From positions 434,001 to 498,000 of the forward strand of contig OY723293.1 of NCBI GenBank assembly GCA_963210315.1: a stretch of DNA of 64,000 nt. The letters run 5' to 3'. Of this stretch, positions 8,281 to 16,011 are shown piece by piece. The DNA comes from Rhynchopus euleeides (Eukaryota; Euglenozoa; Diplonemea; Diplonemida; Diplonemidae). Every line of letters starts with the position of its first letter. Within the stretch, counting starts at the first letter, position 1. The position numbers were made by a program, and so were the translations under genes. The notes beneath the pieces were generated by a model. The model saw only the letters and a list, made by a program, of their open reading frames with translations. It was not told the origin of the DNA and did not search any database.

Positions 8281-11200
8281 CTACTTAACTACGCGGGCCC
8301 GCGGCCCGGTAGACTCCCCTTGTTTGAGAGAGGAGCTGCTCTGGTGGGGTGAGGGAAGTGACACAGGAGGAGGAGGAGGCGCAGGCGCCACACGGTCTGT
8401 AGCGCCCGGTGACGCGCTACGTGAGGAAGGAGGATTAAGGTAGGCCCGGAAGCCTGTAGGCGCGTGCGGTGACCGCGCACGGGCGGAGGAGGAAGAGGCA
8501 CCAGAACGGGGCCTTTGGGGAAGGGCTGCGTCAACGGACACGCCGTCGGGAGGGGAGGTAGTAGGAGAAGGTGGGTCCGGATCAGCGGCGCCCACGTCAA
8601 CGTCAGCGTTAGCGGTGGGGATCACGTGGTCGACCCTAGGCCTTTGGGCAGGCAGTGCCGGGGTGGAACCGGTATGCGCCTCTAAGGCGGTGCGCTTCAG
8701 CTGCGCCACGGCGGGGATGGATGGCCTGACGCCGTCGGGTGAGAGCCTCCTACGAGGCTGCATCAGGTGGCGGTGGGGTGAGCCCGGGGAGCACACGGTA
8801 TGGGCCAGCCTCTTCAGGATAACTGGAGGGGTGGCGGGCTCGGGAGTAGCGGGACACGGGGTCGCTTCAGGGGAGGGCTGAGGCGCAGGCACACGGGGTG
8901 GCGTGGTGGAGGGAAGATCCCCCACGGTAGGCGCAGTCGCCTCTGGGAAGGGCGGGGTTGGCGGCACATGGGGCGGCGGGGTGGGGGCGTCTGCCTCCAC
9001 AGGCGTCGCAGGGGCGGGAGGGGCGTGGTGGCCCTTCTTGCAGCAAGCGGTGGGGCGTCTGTCATCCATCTCAGGCAGAGAGGCGCAGACCCCGCAGGGG
9101 GGCAGGTCATGGTCGCGGCAGCCGTGGTGGCCACGCTTGCAGCACATGTTGGAGGAGCTGCAGGTGCCGCAGCGGAGCAGCCGGTGCGTGCTGCAGAACT
9201 GCACGGGCAGTCCGTCATCCTGGCGGTGGTGGGCCCGGCAGCAGTCTTCCATTCGCAGGGTTCGGTTGTGCCCCGCCGCGTCGCAGTCATGGCACTTGGG
9301 CTTGGAGTGGGCCCTGCAGACGTTGCGAGCCAGCACCTCCGAACGGGGGGCATAGCGCTCAGCGCCGCACGGCGCCGACCTCGGGCTGACCGTGTCGAGG
9401 GGGTCACGGGTGGGGGCTACGGGAGTAGGGTCCCACTGTTCGCTTCGCGTGTCCCGGTCGGGCACCTCGGTATACGACGGGGTAAGGTCCAGGCCCCACG
9501 ACTTGCTCGAGGCCCAGTGGATCGCGCGGGGAATCTGCTCGATCAGGATACGGGTGGTGAGCCCGTGGCAGGCAAAGCGGGGGCGCGGCTCAAGACCGCC
9601 CCAGACTTCCTTCACCCCCACCGCGCGGAGGCAGTAGACACGCGAGACAAACGCGCCAGGCAGGGGCGCGCGGAGGTTAACTGCTTCACACTGGGAGACA
9701 AGGTATTTCAACATCTGCCCCATCATGCGTCCACGCATGTTGAGTGGGGCGGGCTGGGTTCCTGCCGGGGCGCCAGTAGCGATCGGGCAGACGTCGAGCC
9801 CGGAGAAGACCTCGAAGTCGATGGCGAGCTCGCAGAAGGAGACGGACCCCTCCCTCGTCCAGGTGAGACGACCGAGCCAGGCCCGCAGGGCACGCATGAT
9901 GCACTCTCCGTGAGTCCAGCGGGGTGGGTTGTCCGGCAGTGAGGCCAGGTCGGACTGATGGGGCGCAGCGGGTCGCGCTAGCGCTGCGTCCCACGCGCAA
10001 ACAGTTGGGGATACCCCGAGGCGCTCACGTTCCAGCACATCTCTGCGGGCGACTATCGTGCTCATTAGGTGGTGCAGGTCCTTCGCCCGCACCGTACCGG
10101 ATAGGGGTTTCGGTATGATGCCCCAGTTGGCTAGGCAGGGCGGCCATGAGAGGCGCTCCTCACAGAGACCCGCGTACCGCTCCCGGGCACGGACGTCGTT
10201 GTGGGCAGGGCATTCCCAGAAGAGATGCGTGACGGTTTCGGGGGAGCCCGTATCGCAATTCCGGCAGAGGCGGTCGCTACCCGGCTCCGGCTGTGTTGCT
10301 GTGAGGGGTAGGGGCACCTCACCCGAGTCGTCGAGGACATCGAACTCGGACGGGGCTGAGCTCGACGAGTCGTCGTCATCATCGGTGTCACCGGCAGCGT
10401 CGCCGTCCGCGGGTGCTGTGGCGTGGTCGGCAGCGGTCACAGGAGGTGGAGTAGGAGCGGTCGAGCGCTCGGCCTCCGGCCCGTCAGGCGCGGAGTCCGT
10501 CGCAGCCCCAAGCTTATTGCGTCCCCAGCGGTCTGCCAGGAACACGCCCCCAACAATAATGCAGCGCATCGCAGCGGCGAGCACAGGATCCCCACACGAT
10601 AGCCAGAAGTCGTTTGTCAGCACGGTGTCAACGCCGTCCTCCACACCGCCGAAGGAGGGTCTGGAGATAGCAAGCCTTCGCCAGATGTTGTGACGCAGCG
10701 CCTCGCGTAGCACATGGTTCCGTGCCGCCACTTCGAGTGAAAGCAGTGGTTCGGAACCTCCTGGAGCAGATATGAGGGAAACATCATCGCCGCAGGTGAG
10801 GGAGGCCGGCGGCAGTCCTTTTTTGAGCGCAAGCCCGATAGGCCCGAGGGGGACGTCGATGCGTGTTTTTTGCGCATACATGGCCCGAATGCGGTTGAAT
10901 CGCGGGATCAATTCTGGTAGGCGGCGGCAGGAGTCTAGAAGTAGGAGCAGCATGCGATACGGCACTATGATTCCTGGGTGAAGGAGGTGTCCCTTCGAGG
11001 CAATGGAGAGGGCCGCTGCGGTGCTGCGGGAGGGATGGCGGTCACCGTATAGGCAGTTTGAGGCTCGGGTCTCTAGGTCGCGGAGGACCCGGTGGTCAAT
11101 GGGCGCATACCAGCCACCGAAGATCGCTCGGGGCATGACTGCGCCAGCAATCAGGCCGTGTCGCTGCTCAAAGGTCGCAGGCGAGCTGCCCAGGCGGCGT

Positions 11201-13914
11201 AAGGGGGCATGCGCTTTACTCGCCCGTCCGTCGTCGCCGCGGTCTATGAACGCTGGTGACACACAGACGCGCACGCCTAGTGCAGGTGAGGCGGTTTTGG
11301 TGGGGAAGGTGGCCCCATTTACAGCGATGGTGCCGACATATCGAGGGCGTGCGCCAGAGGAGGGGTCCACGCGATGCACGCCCATGGCAATGGTCTTCTT
11401 TTCGTTTAGGCGCATTCCCGTTATTGCGCAGAACTCGCCCGTGATGTCCGCGCCACGTTGTGTCAGCGCCTCAGAGACACGCGAGATGATAGTGGCGTCA
11501 TCCGCGTACGATATGCTGAGGGCCCCCCCGCTCTCTTCCTGGATCGCTTTCACCAGGACGGAGAGCAGCGCGTTGATGAGGACGACCGACAATGGGCAGC
11601 CCTGAAGAATTCCGTTCGTCACATCGAACTCCCCCCCCACTCCGAGTGGGGTCTTGAAGCGACGGCGGAGGCGCGAGTACATCGCTTCCAGCGGCCGGAG
11701 GATGCGCTCGTGCAGCCCCATTGCACGCGCCAGCTCCAGGACTAAGCGCTGGGGTACCCTGTCGAAACATTTCGAGAAGTTGAGCGCCAGGAGGTAGATC
11801 GAGGTGTCCGTGTCCAGGAGCGTTTCCTCAATCTGGGTCGTGAGGTCCATCAGCGCGTCGTCGGCGCGGTGGCCGGGGCGGAAGCCGTGTTGAGAGGGGT
11901 CAATCCAGCCCTCCTGCCATACGACAACATCCTGCAGACGGCGGCAGGCCCATATGCGGTACACCAGGCTCGTGACCGTGATGGGCCGAAGTCCGAGCGG
12001 GTCGCCAGCGTATTCGCCCTTGGGGATGAGCGTCACCAGTGCGGTTCTCAGCGCCTCGGGCCAAGAGCCGGTACGCTCGATGCTGTTGAAGAGGGCTGCA
12101 AACCCATCCATTAGCCCCACCGGCAGAAGTGCAACCTCTTCCAGTCTCCAGCCGTCGACGCCGCAGGTGCCCGACTTGGACTTCGCTAGCTTCATCTGTG
12201 CCAGCGCGATGAGGTCTGACCCCGTGATGTCGGATATAGTCATCGGAGTGTGGTGTACGTATTTCCCGAAGCGCTCCATGAACGGCGCAAATTCGGGTTC
12301 CCCAACGCGATCAGGGTACAGCCGCAGGATGCTGTCCCAGGCTCCTTGCAGGATGCTGTCCATCTCAGCGAGGTTGGCGGTGAAGGTCCCGTCCGGTCGC
12401 CGCACCGTGTCGGCAGTGCTGGGCGTCTCTCCCTTCAGCATCGCCACGACACTCTTCGCATCCTCACGGCAACGTCTCCGGAAGTCGTCGCGGAGCAGGC
12501 CTCGGCGCTGGTGCACCACCTCAGAGAGAATCCGTCGGCACTCCGCGCGCGTCCCGTGGAGGAGGCGTTGGAGCACCGCAAGGGGCGGGGTACCGTCGCG
12601 CCGGCCGCCAGCCGGCACATCCTGGTTGGTGGGCAGCTCACATACCAGTGTTCTGCACTTCTCCCAGCAGCGTGAAACATCGTATGGCAGCAGGCCGTTG
12701 CCAAGACGCATGCGGGCGCCCACCAACTCCTCTAGGCGTCGGATGGCAGCGCGCAGTTTCAGCTCACGGCAGGACGCGGCTCCCAGCCCATCCGGTGCCC
12801 GTGATTCCCTCGCACACAGGCGGACCTTCCGTGGCTCGCGTACATCCCCACGGCCGATGTAGGCGCGGGAGGCACCAGCTGAAAGTCCCGCCAATTGCAC
12901 GAGGTAGGTCTCGCACGCTTCGCAGAGCAGTTTCCAGGCATTGTCAAGGTCGCCCCGCCGCAGGGCTCCCTCGAACCCCGAGAGGGATGGAGTAGGAGGG
13001 GGCGCGGTGGTATCCCCGGGGGGGGCCCGAGGAACGCGGATTTGCTTGGGGACCCTGTATTTGAGGCACGTCTGGTCGAAGACCTGAACGTCGAGAGTCA
13101 TCGTCACGCAGAGGTGGTTCGGCACTCCCACGTCCCGAACATCGCACGCCGTAAGGGCCTGCGCTGCGATCGGGTTCAGCAGCGCGTAGTCGATACGTGT
13201 CCCCTCGCATGTAGTGGAGGTGAAGGTTGAAGGGGGCGTGGTGCCGGTGGCCTGTGCGGCCAGTGCCGCAGCATCGGCCCAGTAGTTGTCCAGTGCATGT
13301 GCGAGGGTGGGCGACGCATCCCTGTCGGTGTTGAGGTCGCCCATCACCACTACCGGCACGTCGCCCAAGCATCTGCCGTAGTCTAGCAGCACCGCATGCA
13401 GGAGTCGCTCCCGTTCGGCGAAGGTTTTCCCAGACTTGCGCCGCTTCTGACCCGACGGGGCGTACACGCATAGGACGTGCAGGAAGGAGCTACCATCTCC
13501 GATTGCCACCTTTGCGTGTACAAAACGGCCATCGCTTGCAAAACGTTCCAGTGTCGTGGGGGTGGAGAGGCGCACGAGCGGGGCGGGCTTCCGCGCAAGG
13601 ATGCCGACTCCGCCTTTGGTGCCTTTCACAAGGTTGCCTTTAACGCCGTCGCGGGGTGCACCCCAAGCCGTGGACCATATCCGCTCCTGGGAAAGGTGCG
13701 TCGATACCTCTTCCTGCATGTGCATGGTCAGGGCAGTTTCTTGTAGACAGACGATGTCGGCAGGGATCAGCGTGATCTTCTCGAGGTGAGGAAGCAGCGC
13801 CGTCACATTCACGGAAGCCAGGGTGATAGCGGGGCCTGGGTTCGTCTCGATGTCCCCGTGCGTGGGGAGGCGCAGATACGCAGCATCTGCGAGTCGCTTA
13901 TCCCGGGTGGGAAG
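8281..13914 (-). CDS. Retrotransposon ORF2: endonuclease and reverse transcriptase
   Basis: The frame stays open from the UGA at 13915-13917 to 8281 (1877 codons). Numbering from the codon at 13812: an APE endonuclease at about 1-240 (LQET, GGVGIL, VYAPSG, MGDLN, RIDYALLN, NHL in place of the usual Ser-Asp-His); a reverse transcriptase at about 540-850, with YADD at 11497-11508 and motif A reading LALNFSKCFD, so the first catalytic Asp is Asn (codon 11779-11781). Near 1182 is a zinc motif of the RVT type (CRNC, H, C). About 1495-1595 holds three tandem Cys/His modules, followed by a Pro-rich tail. No in-frame ATG exists between the UGA and residue 30, inside the endonuclease. Translation by UGA readthrough or a non-AUG start is therefore implied, with release at the 2A-like motif at 13831-13854. 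Confidence 0.9.
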   Translation of the reverse strand, partial: LPTRDKRLADAAYLRLPTHGDIETNPGPAITLASVNVTALLPHLEKITLIPADIVCLQETALTMHMQEEVSTHLSQERIWSTAWGAPRDGVKGNLVKGTKGGVGILARKPAPLVRLSTPTTLERFASDGRFVHAKVAIGDGSSFLHVLCVYAPSGQKRRKSGKTFAERERLLHAVLLDYGRCLGDVPVVVMGDLNTDRDASPTLAHALDNYWADAAALAAQATGTTPPSTFTSTTCEGTRIDYALLNPIAAQALTACDVRDVGVPNHLCVTMTLDVQVFDQTCLKYRVPKQIRVPRAPPGDTTAPPPTPSLSGFEGALRRGDLDNAWKLLCEACETYLVQLAGLSAGASRAYIGRGDVREPRKVRLCARESRAPDGLGAASCRELKLRAAIRRLEELVGARMRLGNGLLPYDVSRCWEKCRTLVCELPTNQDVPAGGRRDGTPPLAVLQRLLHGTRAECRRILSEVVHQRRGLLRDDFRRRCREDAKSVVAMLKGETPSTADTVRRPDGTFTANLAEMDSILQGAWDSILRLYPDRVGEPEFAPFMERFGKYVHHTPMTISDITGSDLIALAQMKLAKSKSGTCGVDGWRLEEVALLPVGLMDGFAALFNSIERTGSWPEALRTALVTLIPKGEYAGDPLGLRPITVTSLVYRIWACRRLQDVVVWQEGWIDPSQHGFRPGHRADDALMDLTTQIEETLLDTDTSIYLLALNFSKCFDRVPQRLVLELARAMGLHERILRPLEAMYSRLRRRFKTPLGVGGEFDVTNGILQGCPLSVVLINALLSVLVKAIQEESGGALSISYADDATIISRVSEALTQRGADITGEFCAITGMRLNEKKTIAMGVHRVDPSSGARPRYVGTIAVNGATFPTKTASPALGVRVCVSPAFIDRGDDGRASKAHAPLRRLGSSPATFEQRHGLIAGAVMPRAIFGGWYAPIDHRVLRDLETRASNCLYGDRHPSRSTAAALSIASKGHLLHPGIIVPYRMLLLLLDSCRRLPELIPRFNRIRAMYAQKTRIDVPLGPIGLALKKGLPPASLTCGDDVSLISAPGGSEPLLSLEVAARNHVLREALRHNIWRRLAISRPSFGGVEDGVDTVLTNDFWLSCGDPVLAAAMRCIIVGGVFLADRWGRNKLGAATDSAPDGPEAERSTAPTPPPVTAADHATAPADGDAAGDTDDDDDSSSSAPSEFDVLDDSGEVPLPLTATQPEPGSDRLCRNCDTGSPETVTHLFWECPAHNDVRARERYAGLCEERLSWPPCLANWGIIPKPLSGTVRAKDLHHLMSTIVARRDVLERERLGVSPTVCAWDAALARPAAPHQSDLASLPDNPPRWTHGECIMRALRAWLGRLTWTREGSVSFCELAIDFEVFSGLDVCPIATGAPAGTQPAPLNMRGRMMGQMLKYLVSQCEAVNLRAPLPGAFVSRVYCLRAVGVKEVWGGLEPRPRFACHGLTTRILIEQIPRAIHWASSKSWGLDLTPSYTEVPDRDTRSEQWDPTPVAPTRDPLDTVSPRSAPCGAERYAPRSEVLARNVCRAHSKPKCHDCDAAGHNRTLRMEDCCRAHHRQDDGLPVQFCSTHRLLRCGTCSSSNMCCKRGHHGCRDHDLPPCGVCASLPEMDDRRPTACCKKGHHAPPAPATPVEADAPTPPPHVPPTPPFPEATAPTVGDLPSTTPPRVPAPQPSPEATPCPATPEPATPPVILKRLAHTVCSPGSPHRHLMQPRRRLSPDGVRPSIPAVAQLKRTALEAHTGSTPALPAQRPRVDHVIPTANADVDVGAADPDPPSPTTSPPDGVSVDAALPQRPRSGASSSSARARSPHAPTGFRAYLNPPSSRSASPGATDRVAPAPPPPPVSLPSPHQSSSSLKQGESTGPRARVVK
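9029..9325 (-). other. Triple Cys/His module in ORF2 C-terminus
   Basis: Three consecutive units share the pattern C-x2-H-x4-C-x2-C, then a 6-15 residue spacer, then CC-x2or3-HH. The unit starts read CRAHSKPKCHDC, CSTHRLLRCGTC and CRDHDLPPCGVC; the ends read CCRAHH, CCKRGHH and CCKKGHH. Eight potential metal ligands per unit would allow two zinc ions each. I do not recognise this arrangement from the usual CCHC, CCHH or RVT zinc fingers of non-LTR elements. Confidence 0.7.
13831..13854 (-). other. 2A-like ribosome-skipping motif
   Basis: The minus strand encodes DIETNPGP, matching the 2A consensus D-(V/I)-E-x-N-P-G-P. It is preceded by the Leu-rich stretch AYLRLPTHG, as 2A peptides usually are. 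It lies 21-28 codons after the in-frame UGA that ends ORF1 and directly before the endonuclease. Known 2A motifs make the ribosome skip the Gly-Pro bond and are reported from trypanosome and some animal non-LTR elements. Here it would release the endonuclease/reverse-transcriptase polyprotein with an N-terminal Pro. Confidence 0.85.
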
Positions 13915-15894
13915 TCACTTGTGCAGGTTTGCACAGCTCGCGCATGCCACCTGATTGCATCCCTCGCAGCTTTTCAGCGTGTACTGCCTGCCCACGACCG
14001 CTTCGCACAGCTGGCAGCGGGTGTTCATTGTGGCCTTGTACCCGACGCCCCATTGGTGAATGTGGATGCTCACATTCCTCTTGCGGATCGGGGAGACGTA
14101 GTCCATCGCGTCGGACACCGCAGAGCTGATGCGCTCCCCCCAGCCCTTCGACGAAGGCTGCCCCAGCATCTCGTCGATGTCGTCCTCCTCTTCGGCCCCG
14201 TCGCCCCCGGAGACCACCCGACGCCGCTTGCCGTTGGCGTCCGCACGCGGGGCACCGTCCTCCCCGTCAGCTGAGAGCATGTCGGCGGAGCTCTCGTCGT
14301 CAACGTCGTCGCCCCCGCCGGCGGCAGGAGGAGGGGCCGCGGTCTCATCTGCGGCGGGTTCAGCCTGGGCCGCGGCTGGCGGTGCCTGTGGAGGCGGCGG
14401 GGGGTCCTGCGGAGGGGCCTGCGGGGAGACCTGCGGGGGGGCGATAGGTGTCGTCGGTGGGGATGACACGTAGCGCTCCGGCAGCTTCACCTTGGCCGGG
14501 GGGCCAGCCGCGGGCGCGGGCTTGAACCGCCGCACATCCTGCGGGGGGGCGTCCTCTTTCGCCCATTCCCTCACCCAGAGGGAGGGGCGGCCCGCCCTCG
14601 TTATACAACTAAAGGGGGGGGGTGTTGACGCCGTTACGACGAGCACGCGCTGTCCGCTTTTAGCGCGCGAGTTTATCACACTCGCGTTCCAGCCATTTCC
14701 CGCCCGCCGCAAGTCGAACAGGATGTCGTCGGCGTGCTCTTGCCCACGGGCCCCGGATACCACCCATTTCATGAGGGGGTCACGAGCCGGTTCAGCTTTA
14801 TCTCCGAGGTTGGCGCGCACCGCCTCAGCCTGCTGGGGTGTCGCCACGCGAACCGACAGTGTCCTCACGCCGTACACCAGACCGAGCGCAGCGGGTCCCA
14901 GCCCCTTCGCGGCGGCGCGTGCCTCCGACAGTGTTGTACCCTTGCAGAGGGGAATCGCCGCGTACGGCTCGCGGCCGCCGGCAAATTGCAGCTCCTTCCA
15001 GAAACAGCCTCCTGCCCCCGACGCCTGAAGGAGGCTGGTGACAGCCTCCCGTGGCACACGCACCATCGCGTCCACCCGGCCCTTGCGCCACTGTGGCCGC
15101 CACACCTGCTCCGGCCGCACCCGCACCTTGCCGGCGTCGCTCGCCGCCCGCCGCGCCAGCCCCTGCAGGACCGTCAGGCTGTCGGTGCCCGTCGTCAGCG
15201 CGGTCCACGTGTCCTTCGACGTGTGAGCCGCGGCCACGCAGAAGACGAGCACCCTCGTCCGCTCCTCCCCCCGTGGGACGGCGTCGACATGGGCAACGCC
15301 CGGCACGCCGTCGCTTCCCGCCGGCACCCCGCTGTTAAAGGGGATGTTCCCCGCCGTCGCCACCCACAGCGGGCGCACCATCCCACCCACCAGGGTGAGC
15401 ATCTCCTCCGACGCGCCGGCGAAGCGTGTCCCGCAGATCACAGCATAGGCACGCTGCGAGTCCTCCGCTACCGCTGCCTGCGCGAGTTCAAGCAGCTCCT
15501 TCGCGCGCTTCGCCTGCTGCGCGAAGAGGAGCCCGCGCGGCGCGACCCCGATCTGCGTGGCGGCAATTGAAGCCGCCGGGGGGGCCGCGAGGGCCGGGGG
15601 AGGTGGCACGGGCGGCGGCAGCAACAGGCTTGTAGGAATGGGCAGGCCCAGGGTGTCCCACCCTTTGATGCGATATCGAGACGACACTGTCCGCACACAC
15701 CCCAACGCTCTCTGCTCCCCCCACCACCGCCACCACCCCCCTCTCAACCGCGAAGTGGATGATCTCCCGTTAGCGAGAATATCCGGCAGCAGGACAGGGC
15801 TGTTGTTTGTGCACCAAGCCCGGGGAGGGGGTGGGGAGGGGGAACGAACCAGCCATCCTTCTTTGGGATGGCTGCCTTGAAAGGGCACACACAA
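13915..15894 (-). CDS. Retrotransposon ORF1 with C-terminal zinc motif
   Basis: An open frame of 659 codons ending with UGA at 13915-13917. The N-terminal two-thirds has no family I recognise; an Ala-rich helical stretch (QAKRAKELLELAQAAVAED) lies near residue 130. The middle is Pro-rich (about 465-520), then acidic with a basic GKRRR patch. The last 35 residues form a Cys-rich motif: CQLC, CEGC, CASC and a final His (C-x2-C-x12-C-x2-C-x4-C-x2-C-x3-H), plausibly a treble-clef or PHD-like nucleic-acid-binding finger. The position just upstream of ORF2 and the C-terminal finger fit the RNA-binding ORF1 protein of non-LTR elements. The Met at 15894 is the only in-frame Met in the first 150 or so codons, so the true start is uncertain. 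Confidence 0.75.
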   Translation of the reverse strand: MCVPFQGSHPKEGWLVRSPSPPPPRAWCTNNSPVLLPDILANGRSSTSRLRGGWWRWWGEQRALGCVRTVSSRYRIKGWDTLGLPIPTSLLLPPPVPPPPALAAPPAASIAATQIGVAPRGLLFAQQAKRAKELLELAQAAVAEDSQRAYAVICGTRFAGASEEMLTLVGGMVRPLWVATAGNIPFNSGVPAGSDGVPGVAHVDAVPRGEERTRVLVFCVAAAHTSKDTWTALTTGTDSLTVLQGLARRAASDAGKVRVRPEQVWRPQWRKGRVDAMVRVPREAVTSLLQASGAGGCFWKELQFAGGREPYAAIPLCKGTTLSEARAAAKGLGPAALGLVYGVRTLSVRVATPQQAEAVRANLGDKAEPARDPLMKWVVSGARGQEHADDILFDLRRAGNGWNASVINSRAKSGQRVLVVTASTPPPFSCITRAGRPSLWVREWAKEDAPPQDVRRFKPAPAAGPPAKVKLPERYVSSPPTTPIAPPQVSPQAPPQDPPPPPQAPPAAAQAEPAADETAAPPPAAGGGDDVDDESSADMLSADGEDGAPRADANGKRRRVVSGGDGAEEEDDIDEMLGQPSSKGWGERISSAVSDAMDYVSPIRKRNVSIHIHQWGVGYKATMNTRCQLCEAVVGRQYTLKSCEGCNQVACASCANLHK

Positions 15895-16011
15895 GATCCG
15901 GGCGATTCACCTCTCCCAGGGGGCATCACCCAAAACACCGCCAAACACCAGATCCGACCCGAGGGCCCTCCTCGACGGAGAACAGCAACAGCAACAGCCA
16001 CAGCGCGGTGC

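Larger units (their letters stand above)
8095..15894 (-). mobile_element. Non-LTR (APE-type) retrotransposon
   Basis: A minus-strand element of about 7.8 kb. ORF1 ends in a Cys zinc motif (13915-15894). ORF2 has an apurinic-type endonuclease, reverse transcriptase and Cys-rich C-terminus (8281-13914). The 3' untranslated part includes a CT-repeat and the 113-bp repeat at 8095-8208. I see no long terminal repeats. The 5' boundary is not defined; it must lie between the ORF1 N-terminus and the tektin-like gene at 16012. The frame is intact along both ORFs, which suggests a young copy, but one reverse-transcriptase catalytic Asp is replaced by Asn. Confidence 0.85.

Noticed and set aside
8800-12862. 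Several 200-380-codon plus-strand frames over ORF2
   Set aside because: They mirror the GC-rich minus-strand reverse-transcriptase gene and show no domain of their own.
13915-13917. UGA as a sense codon in this genome
   Set aside because: The FAD-oxidase gene ends naturally at a UGA, so general reassignment is not supported; readthrough remains possible.
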